Positions 7,764 through 14,474 of a stretch of 64,000 bases of DNA are shown here, one piece after another. How positions within the stretch are numbered: the stretch's first letter is position 1; every line of letters starts with the position of its first letter. Source of the DNA: Bradyrhizobium sp. SZCCT0153 (GTDB taxonomy: Bacteria > Pseudomonadota > Alphaproteobacteria > Rhizobiales > Xanthobacteraceae); contig NZ_JAFCKS010000002.1 of NCBI RefSeq assembly GCF_018129995.1, positions 682,001 to 746,000 of the forward strand, read 5' to 3'. A model generated the notes under the pieces. The model did not search any database. It was not told the DNA's origin and worked only from the letters and a program-made list of their open reading frames with translations. Both the position numbers and the translations under genes were made by a program.

Positions 7764-8537
7764 ATGAGCGCATTTCAGAAGGAAACGGTTTTGTCGGTCA
7801 GACATTGGACCGACTCGCTGTTCAGCTTCACCGCGACGCGCGATCCCGGCTTCCGCTTCCAGAACGGGCAGTTCGCCATGATCGGGCTGGAGGTCGAGGG
7901 CAAGCCCTTGATGCGGGCCTACAGCATGGCGAGCGCCAATCACGAGGAGGCGCTCGAGTTCTTCTCGATCAAGGTCCAGGACGGGCCGCTGACCTCGCGC
8001 CTTCAGAAGATCAGGGAAGGCGATATCATCCTGGTCGGCCGCAAGGCCACGGGCACGCTGATCACCGGCAATCTCATTCCCGGCAAGCGTCTCTTGCTGC
8101 TCTCGACCGGCACCGGCCTTGCGCCCTTCGCCAGCCTGATCAAGGACCCCGACGTCTACGAGAATTACGAGACCATCGTGCTTGCCCATGGCTGTCGCCA
8201 GGTCTCCGAGCTTGCCTATGGCGAGCACCTGGTGGATGGCTTGCGCAATCACGAATTCTTCGGGCCGCTGATCCGTGACAAGCTCGTCTACTATCCCACG
8301 GTCACCCGCGAGCCGTTCAGGAACCGCGGCCGCATCACCGACCTGATCGCTTCGAACCAGATGTTCGACGACATCGGGCAATCCGGCCTCGATATCGAGA
8401 CCGACCGCATCATGCTGTGCGGTAGCCCGGCGATGCTCGAGGAACTCCCCGCGATGTTTTCCGCGCGCGGCTTTGTCGAGGGCAATCACAGCCGGCCCGG
8501 CCACTTCGTGATCGAGAAGGCTTTCGTCGAGCGCTGA
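7764..8537 (+). CDS. fpr: Ferredoxin--NADP(+) reductase
   Basis: A 257-residue bacterial-type ferredoxin/flavodoxin-NADP reductase. The ATG at 7764 has a good ribosome-binding site (aaggagag, 7749-7756); an upstream in-frame ATG at 7671 would add 31 unrelated residues. FAD-binding RAYSMAS lies near residue 53, the NADP-binding LLLLSTGTGLAPFASL near 110, and the typical C-terminus is GHFVIEKAFVER. The enzyme moves electrons between NADPH and a ferredoxin. The AprB-like ferredoxin encoded just downstream is the obvious partner, placing this at the head of an electron chain to the flavoprotein. It is the first gene of a plus-strand run divergent from DUF971. Confidence 0.92.
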   Translation: MSAFQKETVLSVRHWTDSLFSFTATRDPGFRFQNGQFAMIGLEVEGKPLMRAYSMASANHEEALEFFSIKVQDGPLTSRLQKIREGDIILVGRKATGTLITGNLIPGKRLLLLSTGTGLAPFASLIKDPDVYENYETIVLAHGCRQVSELAYGEHLVDGLRNHEFFGPLIRDKLVYYPTVTREPFRNRGRITDLIASNQMFDDIGQSGLDIETDRIMLCGSPAMLEELPAMFSARGFVEGNHSRPGHFVIEKAFVER

Positions 8538-8551
8538 GGACAAATCGGCCT

Positions 8552-8578
8552 CCGGCGACAACTAATTGCTATCGCCGG
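8552..8578 (+). promoter_or_regulatory. Inverted repeat with CAACTAATTGCTA core before the flavoprotein gene
   Basis: CCGGCGA (8552-8558) and TCGCCGG (8572-8578) flank the 13-base core CAACTAATTGCTA. The site ends 62 bases before the flavoprotein ATG. Core and flanks match the sites at 6111, 7585 and 7674. Confidence 0.55.
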
Positions 8579-8640
8579 AAAGCCCCCTGAACAAATCTGA
8601 TGCAAAGGCGCCGGACCTGCCGGCGAACCAGGAGCAAGCG

Positions 8641-10383
8641 ATGGCACTAGATCAGATCGTCGACGGACTTTCGGAGGTTTCCTGCGACGTGCTCGTCATC
8701 GGCGGCGGCACGGCCGGCCCGATGGCGGCGCTGAAGGCGAAGCTGAAGAATCCGAAGGCCAACGTCGTCCTGCTCGAAAAGGCCAACGTCAAGCGCTCCG
8801 GCGCGATCTCGATGGGCATGGACGGGCTCAACAATGCCGTCATCCCCGGTTACGCGACGCCTGAGCAGTACACCAAGGAAATCACCATCGCCAATGACGG
8901 CATCGTCGACCAGAAGGCGGTCTATAAATACGCGCAAAACTGCTACAGCATCATCGAGGAGCTCGACAGTTTCGGCATCCGCTTCCTGAAGAACGAGAAC
9001 GGCGACTACGCAGTCAAGAAGGTGCACCATATCGGCACCTATGTCTTGCCGATGCCGAACGGCGAGACCGTGAAGAAGGCGCTGTACCGCCAGCTCCGCC
9101 GCGCCCGCATCCTGATCTCGAACCGTTACATGGCGACGCGACTTCTGAAATCCGCCGACGGCCGCATTGCCGGCGCGATCAGCGTCAACACCCGCACCGC
9201 CGAGATTCTGGTGATCAAGGCCAAGGCCGTGATCCTCTGCATGGGCGCCGCCGGCCGGCTCGGTCTGCCGACCTCGGGCTACATGTTCGGCACCTACGAG
9301 AACGCCGCCAATTCCGGCGACGGCTATGCCATGGCCTATCACGCCGGCGCCGCGCTCGCGAACCTCGAATGCTACCAGATCAACCCTCTGATCAAGGATT
9401 ACAACGGCCCGGCCTGCGCCTATGTCGCCGGCCCGTTCGGTGCCTTCACCGCCAACAACGAGGGATCGCGCTTCATCGAATGCGACTACTGGTCCGGCCA
9501 GATGATGCTCGAGTTCTATAACGAGCTCTTGTCCGGCAAGGGTCCGGTGTTCCTCCAGCTCAAGCATCTGCATCCCGACACCATCTCCGAGATTGAATCG
9601 ACGCTGCACAAGGTGGAGCGGCCGACGCGCGGCCTGTTCCAGCAGGGGCGCGGCGTCGACTACCGCAACGAGTCGATCGAGATGCACATTTCCGAGATCG
9701 GCTTCTGCTCCGGCCACAGCGCCTCGGGTGTGTTCGTCGACGACAATGCCCGCACTACCGTGCCGGGCCTCTACGCCGCCGGCGACATGGCGAGCGTGCC
9801 GCACAACTACATGCTCGGCGCCTTCACCAACGGCTCGGTCGCGGGCATCGATGCGATGGAGTTTGCCGACAATCACGATTTTGCGGAGTTCGATGCGCAG
9901 GATGTGGCGAAGGAACGCGACCGCGTGCTGGCACCGACCAGGCGCGAGGACGGCATTCCGCCGAACCAGGTCGAGTACAAGACAAGGCGCCTGGTCAACG
10001 ACTATCTCCAGCCGCCGAAGGTCACCCGCAAATACGAGCTCGGGATGCGCCGTCTCGCAGAGACGCGCGAGGACATGCAGGAGCACATGATCGCGCGCAA
10101 CGCACACGAATTGCTCCGCGCGCTCGAAGTGCAGTCGATCATGGACTGCGCCGACATGGCGGTGCATGCCTCGCTGTACCGCGAGGAAAGCCGCTGGGGC
10201 CTCTATCACTGGCGCACGGATTTTCCCGAGAAGGACAACGAAAACTGGTTCTGCCACACCCTGCTGAGCAAGCAGAACGGCAAGATGACCAGCGAGAAGC
10301 GTGCCGTGGAGCCCTATGTCGTGCCGATCGCCGACGACGAGAAGGACCTCTACGACAAGCAGCGCATCCGCGCCTCGGCCTGA
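8641..10383 (+). CDS. FAD-dependent oxidoreductase resembling adenylylsulfate (APS) reductase alpha / fumarate reductase flavoprotein
   Basis: A 580-residue flavoprotein starting MALDQIVDG, with the site caggag just upstream; frames reaching further up lack a good start. Residues 16-26 (DVLVIGGGTAG) form the FAD dinucleotide fold. NVKRSGAISMGMDGLNN near 50-66 resembles AprA, where an asparagine of the corresponding loop lies by the flavin. A late SGVFVDDNARTTVPGLYAAGDMA segment closes the FAD site. Dissimilatory AprA is about 640 residues, so this is shorter. The next gene encodes an AprB-like ferredoxin, as in aprBA operons, but there is no sulfate-reduction context. I infer a reductase or oxidase for a small, perhaps sulfur-containing, compound imported by the nearby ABC system. 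A plain fumarate-reductase-like role is possible. Confidence 0.8.
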   Translation: MALDQIVDGLSEVSCDVLVIGGGTAGPMAALKAKLKNPKANVVLLEKANVKRSGAISMGMDGLNNAVIPGYATPEQYTKEITIANDGIVDQKAVYKYAQNCYSIIEELDSFGIRFLKNENGDYAVKKVHHIGTYVLPMPNGETVKKALYRQLRRARILISNRYMATRLLKSADGRIAGAISVNTRTAEILVIKAKAVILCMGAAGRLGLPTSGYMFGTYENAANSGDGYAMAYHAGAALANLECYQINPLIKDYNGPACAYVAGPFGAFTANNEGSRFIECDYWSGQMMLEFYNELLSGKGPVFLQLKHLHPDTISEIESTLHKVERPTRGLFQQGRGVDYRNESIEMHISEIGFCSGHSASGVFVDDNARTTVPGLYAAGDMASVPHNYMLGAFTNGSVAGIDAMEFADNHDFAEFDAQDVAKERDRVLAPTRREDGIPPNQVEYKTRRLVNDYLQPPKVTRKYELGMRRLAETREDMQEHMIARNAHELLRALEVQSIMDCADMAVHASLYREESRWGLYHWRTDFPEKDNENWFCHTLLSKQNGKMTSEKRAVEPYVVPIADDEKDLYDKQRIRASA

Positions 10384-10414
10384 CCCACCAGAACATAGCA
10401 ACAGGAGACATCCA

Positions 10415-10648
10415 ATGCCTCTCGCTTCCTATCAGACATCGGTTCCGGTGGTCGTCGACGACGCCAAATGCATCGCCGACAAGGGCTGCACCGTGTGCGT
10501 CGACGTCTGCCCGCTCGACGTCCTCCGTATCAGCGACATGACCGGCAAGGCCTACATGGCCTATGACGAGTGCTGGTACTGCATGCCCTGCGAGGCCGAT
10601 TGTCCGACTGGCGCCGTCACCGTCAACATTCCCTATCTGTTGAGGTGA
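10415..10648 (+). CDS. AprB-like 2x[4Fe-4S] ferredoxin
   Basis: A 77-residue ferredoxin with ATG at 10415 after aacaggag. Eight cysteines form two cluster motifs: C19, C25, C28, C32 followed by Pro, and C53, C56, C59, C63 followed by Pro. The stretch DECWYCMPCEADCPTGA closely resembles the second-cluster region of APS reductase beta (an xxCWxCxxC run), including the tryptophan next to the cluster. The C-terminal tail of AprB that wraps around AprA is absent: the protein ends 14 residues after C63. It probably carries electrons between the reductase encoded at 7764 and the flavoprotein encoded just before it. Confidence 0.85.
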   Translation: MPLASYQTSVPVVVDDAKCIADKGCTVCVDVCPLDVLRISDMTGKAYMAYDECWYCMPCEADCPTGAVTVNIPYLLR

Positions 10649-10650
10649 TC

Positions 10651-11628
10651 ATGTCGAGCCCGTTCGAATCCTACGACGACCTCGAAGACGCCGACGAGCG
10701 GCTTCAGGCCGCCGATCCCGCCGAGCGCCGCGTCGCCATCATCGCGCTCGGCCATTCCGGCGATCCGGCTGCGGTCGTCCATCTCGCCAACATGGTCGCC
10801 GATCCCGACGCCGGCGTGCGCCAGCAGGTCGCGATGGCGCTCGGCGAGTTCGACGGGCCGGAAGCGGCGAGTGCGCTGGTGAAGCTGCTGGTCGATCCCG
10901 AAAGGATCGTGGCATCGGCCGCGGCGGACAGCATGGCCGAGTTCAAGGATCCCGCCTGCGCCGAAGTCATCCTGCCGCTGGTGAAGCACGCCCACGCCTT
11001 CGTTCGCATGGGCGCGTTGCGCGCGCTGAAGGAGCTGCGCTGCAAGGACACGCTCAAGCCGGCGCTGGAAGCGCTCCAGGATACGGATGCCGCCGTCCGC
11101 GTCCAGGCGATCGGTGTGATCGGCTTCCTCAAGCTGGAAGAATCGATCCCCGCGCTGACCGCGCTGATCAACGATCCCGACGCCCATGTGCGCCGCGCTG
11201 CGGTGAGTGCGCTGGCGTTTTCCCAACTGAAGCCGGCGGCGGAGACGATTACCCGCGCGCTGAAGGACACCGACTGGATGGTTCGCGAGATGGCGGCGGA
11301 GACGCTCGGTCTCAACGTCAACGGCGCAATTGCCGCCGATCAATTGGTTGCATGCCTTGCCGACGAGTTCTGGCAGGTGCGGCTGAAGGCGATCCGCAGC
11401 CTCGGCAGGATGAAGATCGAGCGCGCGGTGCGCTCGATCGGCAATTGCGTCAATCACGACCAGGCCAATTTACGCAAGGAGGCGGCTGCCGCGCTCGGCG
11501 AGATCGCCCATCCCGACGGCGAGGTGTTCCTGGCCGTCATCGCCGACGATTCCGATCCCGATGTCCGGAAGAACGCGCGCTGGGCGCTGCAGCAGATCGC
11601 GGCCCGAAAGGCGCGGGCAGGGGCATAG
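10651..11628 (+). CDS. HEAT-repeat (PBS-lyase type) protein
   Basis: A 325-residue protein starting two bases after the ferredoxin stop. From about residue 25 to the end it is built of roughly ten 30-residue helical HEAT-like repeats. Recurring patterns include RRVAIIALGHSGDPAAVVHL, VRQQVAMALGEFDGPEAASAL, VRVQAIGVIGFLKLEESIPAL, VRRAAVSALAFSQLKPAAET and VRKNARWALQQIA. It has no signal peptide and no catalytic motif. Such repeats are protein-binding scaffolds or assist cofactor attachment. The tight coupling to the AprAB-like genes suggests a dedicated assembly factor or subunit of that enzyme (inference). Confidence 0.85.
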   Translation: MSSPFESYDDLEDADERLQAADPAERRVAIIALGHSGDPAAVVHLANMVADPDAGVRQQVAMALGEFDGPEAASALVKLLVDPERIVASAAADSMAEFKDPACAEVILPLVKHAHAFVRMGALRALKELRCKDTLKPALEALQDTDAAVRVQAIGVIGFLKLEESIPALTALINDPDAHVRRAAVSALAFSQLKPAAETITRALKDTDWMVREMAAETLGLNVNGAIAADQLVACLADEFWQVRLKAIRSLGRMKIERAVRSIGNCVNHDQANLRKEAAAALGEIAHPDGEVFLAVIADDSDPDVRKNARWALQQIAARKARAGA

Positions 11629-11672
11629 AAGCGCGGCGCGCTGGCGCTCTGGACTTCCGGAGCCAGACGTTT

Positions 11673-11688
11673 ATTGGTCTTCGCCAAT
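11673..11688. promoter_or_regulatory. Small palindrome before the XylX-like gene
   Basis: ATTGG-tcttcg-CCAAT is an inverted repeat 54 bases before the dehydratase ATG. It may be an operator or part of a promoter. It is short enough to occur by chance. Confidence 0.25.
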
Positions 11689-11741
11689 GGGATCGGCTGC
11701 CGTGAACGCGGCCGGTCCGAAAAACAGCGAGGACGCCGGCC

Positions 11742-12914
11742 ATGACGACATTGACGGTTAAAGACCTTCTCCCCGAGGATGGAACGAAGGGGACGCTGGT
11801 CGGCCGCGTCTGGCTGCCGCAGGCGAATGGCCCGGCCGTGGTCGCCGTGCGCGGCGATGGCGTGTTCGACGTCACCGCGAAATTCCCCACCGTCAGCGCG
11901 CTCTGCGAGGAGGACAATCCGGCCAAGGCGCTTGCTGCGACCAAGGGCGAGCGCATCGGCGAGCTCGACGCCATCGTGGCCAATACGGCACCCGATAGGC
12001 GCGACCCGAAAAAGCCGTGGCTGCTTGCGCCCGTCGATCTCCAGACATTGAAGGCGGCCGGCGTCACCTTCGCCATCTCGATGTTGGAGCGCGTGATCGA
12101 GGAGCGGGCGAAAGGCAATCCGGCCTCGGCCGAGGCGATCCGGAAAGAAGTGACGCGGCTGATCGGTGACGATCTGTCGAAGCTCAAGCCTGGCTCGGAC
12201 CAGGCCATGCATCTGAAGCAGGTGCTGATCGATCAGAATGCCTGGAGCCAGTATCTCGAGGTCGGCATCGGTCCGGACGCCGAGGTCTTCACCAAGGCCC
12301 CGACACTGTCCTCGGTCGGCACCGGCATGGATGCCGGGCTGCATCCGAAGTCGACCTGGAACAACCCCGAGCCGGAATTGGTCCTGTTCGTGTCGAGCCG
12401 CGGCAAGATCGTCGGCGGCGCGCTCGGCAACGACGTGAACCTCCGCGACTTCGAGGGACGCTCTGCGCTCTTGCTGTCGAAGGCCAAGGACAACAACGCC
12501 TCGTGCGCGATCGGCCCGTTGCTGCGCCTGTTCGACGACAGCTTTACCCTCGACGACGTGCGCAAGCTCGACATCAGCCTGAACGTGAAGGGCGCGGACG
12601 GCTTCGTTCTCGACGGCCATTCCTCGATCAGCATGATCAGCCGCGATCCCACGGACCTCGTCGAGCAGACGATCGGCAAGGTCCATCAATATCCAGATGG
12701 TTTCGTGTTGTTCCTCGGTACCATGTTCGCGCCGGTCAAGGATCGCGACGCGCCGGGGCAGGGGTTCACCCACAAGCGCGACGACATCGTCACGATCTCA
12801 GCGCCGCAGCTCGGCAAGCTCGTCAACCGCATGCGGACCAGCGACGAGTGCGAGCCCTGGACCTTCGGCATCGGTGCGCTGATGAAGAATTTGGCGCAGC
12901 GGAAGCTGATCTAG
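11742..12914 (+). CDS. xylX: FAH-family 2-keto-3-deoxy-aldonate dehydratase, XylX-like
   Basis: A 390-residue fumarylacetoacetate-hydrolase-fold protein of the same length as the 2-keto-3-deoxy-D-xylonate dehydratase of oxidative pentose pathways. Hallmarks are LLAPVDLQTLKAAGVTFAIS, WSQYLEVGIGPDAEVFTKAP, the acidic metal-binding segment WNNPEPE, LGNDVNLRDFEGRSALLLSK and PDGFVLFLGTMFAP. The reaction removes water from the 2-keto-3-deoxy sugar acid to give 2-ketoglutarate semialdehyde. It is separated by 113 bases from the HEAT gene, which belongs to another system, and lies upstream of sugar importers and an aldose dehydrogenase. I therefore place it in the arabinose/xylose/galactose branch. 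The preceding sugar-acid dehydratase and the semialdehyde dehydrogenase are not in the window. Confidence 0.75.
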   Translation: MTTLTVKDLLPEDGTKGTLVGRVWLPQANGPAVVAVRGDGVFDVTAKFPTVSALCEEDNPAKALAATKGERIGELDAIVANTAPDRRDPKKPWLLAPVDLQTLKAAGVTFAISMLERVIEERAKGNPASAEAIRKEVTRLIGDDLSKLKPGSDQAMHLKQVLIDQNAWSQYLEVGIGPDAEVFTKAPTLSSVGTGMDAGLHPKSTWNNPEPELVLFVSSRGKIVGGALGNDVNLRDFEGRSALLLSKAKDNNASCAIGPLLRLFDDSFTLDDVRKLDISLNVKGADGFVLDGHSSISMISRDPTDLVEQTIGKVHQYPDGFVLFLGTMFAPVKDRDAPGQGFTHKRDDIVTISAPQLGKLVNRMRTSDECEPWTFGIGALMKNLAQRKLI

Positions 12915-13024
12915 CTTTTCACCTCTCCCCGCGCTTGTCCGCCGAAGCTTCAGCGAAGGCGGATGCGGGGTGAGGGGGCTTCTTCGCGAGTCGATTTGGT
13001 CGACATCCGCAGAGCTCTACGTCC

Positions 13025-13100
13025 TCATTGCGAGCGCAGCGAGGCAATCCAGGATCGCTCCGCGAAGAGGCTTTGGTTTGCTTCGCTGCGCTCGCGATGA
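13025..13100. repeat. Palindromic repeat element with 17-18 bp inverted ends
   Basis: The element starts TCATTGCGAGCGCAGCGA and ends TCGCTGCGCTCGCGATGA, which are inverted copies with a single mismatch. The centre is 'ggcaatccaggatcgctccg...'. It carries no transposase and is too short for an insertion sequence, so it is a REP-like or MITE-like element. Confidence 0.6.
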
Positions 13101-13264
13101 TGGGGAAGAGAGGTTGCGGGTCCGTCTTTGACCGTCCTCGCAGAGAGTGCCCTCATCCCAACTACCGCATCATTTTCTTCATCTTTTCGTTGCATTTCTG
13201 GAACTAAAACGCTTTGGGTGTGTCGTAGATAGCGCCCATCCGCCCGCCCTGCATTTCCGTTCAA

Positions 13265-13283
13265 TAGTCAGATAATATGACTA
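13265..13283. promoter_or_regulatory. Palindromic operator candidate for the GntR/FadR regulator
   Basis: TAGTCA-gataata-TGACTA is a perfect 6-bp inverted repeat with a 7-base, AT-only-plus-G centre, about 110 bases before the first importer gene. FCD-type GntR regulators bind short palindromes of this kind, and such a regulator is encoded in this operon at 17982. Confidence 0.5.
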
Positions 13284-13392
13284 GTCGGAACCGATGTTCC
13301 GTGAAATAGTGCCTTCACCGTCCGGAAAGGGCGGTCGTCGGGTGTCATGCTACCAATGGGGCGCCCGGGATAACATTTGGGAGACACGCCTG

Positions 13393-14358
13393 ATGATCCT
13401 CAAAGCCCTCTTCGCGGCCAGCGCCACGGCCGCCTTGCTCCTCGCGCTGCCGGCCAGCGCCGCCGAACTCACCATCGGCTTTTCGCAGATCGGATCGGAA
13501 TCCGGCTGGCGCGCAGCCGAGACGTCGGTCTCCAAGCAGGAGGCCGCCAAGCGCAAGGTCAATCTCAAGATCGCCGACGCGCAGCAGAAGCAGGAGAACC
13601 AGATCAAGGCGATCCGCTCCTTCATCGCGCAGAACGTCGATGCGATCTTTCTCGCGCCGGTCGTCTCGACCGGCTGGGACTCGGTGCTGAAGGAAGCCAA
13701 GGAGGCCAAGATTCCGGTCGTGCTGCTCGACCGCGACATCGATCCCTCCGGCAAGGATCTTTATCTCACCGCCGTGACCTCCGACAGCGTGCACGAAGGC
13801 GAGGTCGCCGGGGACTGGCTGGCCAAGACCGTCGGGGCTAAAGCCTGCAACATCGTCGAATTGCAGGGCACGGTCGGCGCCAGCGTCGCCGCAAACCGCA
13901 AGAAGGGTTTTGACACCGCCATCGCCAAGCATGCGAACCTGAAAGTGGTGCGCAGCCAGACCGGCGACTTCACCCGCGCCAAGGGCAAGGAAGTGATGGA
14001 GAGCTTCATCAAGGCCGAAGGCGGCGGCAAGTCGATCTGCGCGGTCTACGCGCATAACGACGACATGATGGTCGGCGCCATCCAGGCGATGAAGGAAGCC
14101 GGCCTCAAGCCCGGCAAGGAAATCCTCACCGTCTCCATCGACGCGGTCCCGGATATCTTCAAGGCGATGGCCGCCGGCGAAGCCAATGCCACGGTCGAGC
14201 TGACGCCGAACATGGCGGGCCCGGCACTCGATGCCATCGCGGCCTTCAAGGGCAAGGGCACGGTTCCGCCGAAGTGGATCCAGACCGACTCCAAGCTCTA
14301 TACTGCCGCCGACGATCCGCAGAAGATCTACGACAGCAAGAAGGGCCTCGGTTACTGA
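13393..14358 (+). CDS. ytfQ: Sugar ABC transporter substrate-binding protein, YtfQ type
   Basis: A 321-residue exported protein. The signal peptide MILKALFAASATAALLLALP ends at the SAAEL cleavage region. The mature part is a pentose/hexose-binding fold (GFSQIGSESGWRAAET, then LAPVVSTGWDSVLKEAKEAK, then a central VYAHNDDMMVGAIQAMKEAG). YtfQ of E. coli binds galactofuranose; relatives bind arabinofuranose and other furanoses. An ATG far upstream at 13294 is in frame but encodes no signal peptide, so 13393 is preferred. It is the first gene of a ytfQRT-yjfF set. A 9-bp hairpin follows the stop and probably raises its mRNA level over the downstream genes. Confidence 0.88.
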   Translation: MILKALFAASATAALLLALPASAAELTIGFSQIGSESGWRAAETSVSKQEAAKRKVNLKIADAQQKQENQIKAIRSFIAQNVDAIFLAPVVSTGWDSVLKEAKEAKIPVVLLDRDIDPSGKDLYLTAVTSDSVHEGEVAGDWLAKTVGAKACNIVELQGTVGASVAANRKKGFDTAIAKHANLKVVRSQTGDFTRAKGKEVMESFIKAEGGGKSICAVYAHNDDMMVGAIQAMKEAGLKPGKEILTVSIDAVPDIFKAMAAGEANATVELTPNMAGPALDAIAAFKGKGTVPPKWIQTDSKLYTAADDPQKIYDSKKGLGY

Positions 14359-14370
14359 GGCGGGCGCCGC

Positions 14371-14395
14371 GCCGGACCGTTCCCTGCGGTCCGGC
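14371..14395 (+). terminator. Hairpin between binding-protein and ATPase genes
   Basis: GCCGGACCG and CGGTCCGGC form a 9-bp stem with a 7-base loop 12 bases after the stop. No T-run follows. In ABC operons such hairpins protect the binding-protein mRNA while letting part of transcription continue. Confidence 0.6.
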
Positions 14396-14474
14396 AGCCC
14401 CTTCGAAACCGCTGCGCGTACGACTAGGCTGGGTGTCCGCGTCATCCGCGGGCACCGGTGGGAGTGAATTTGCC

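Larger units (their letters stand above)
12915..13392. repeat. Intergenic region with two kinds of dispersed repeat
   Basis: This 478-base gap contains 'cacctctccccgcgc...gcggggtgaggg' at about 12920-12976, a palindromic element of the ctctccc family. A longer element follows at 13025-13100. Both match the style of Bradyrhizobium intergenic repeats. The rest, to 13393, is AT-richer leader DNA of the sugar operon with the palindrome at 13265-13283. I see no gene. Confidence 0.55.

Noticed and set aside
8647..10401. Long minus-strand open frame (584 codons) opposite the AprA-like flavoprotein
   Set aside because: Its sequence has no recognisable family, is rich in Arg/His/Asp/Val as expected for the antisense of GC-rich codons, and the opposite strand encodes a clear flavoprotein.
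13025..13100. Insertion sequence at the palindromic element
   Set aside because: Inverted ends are present but there is no transposase and only 76 bases.
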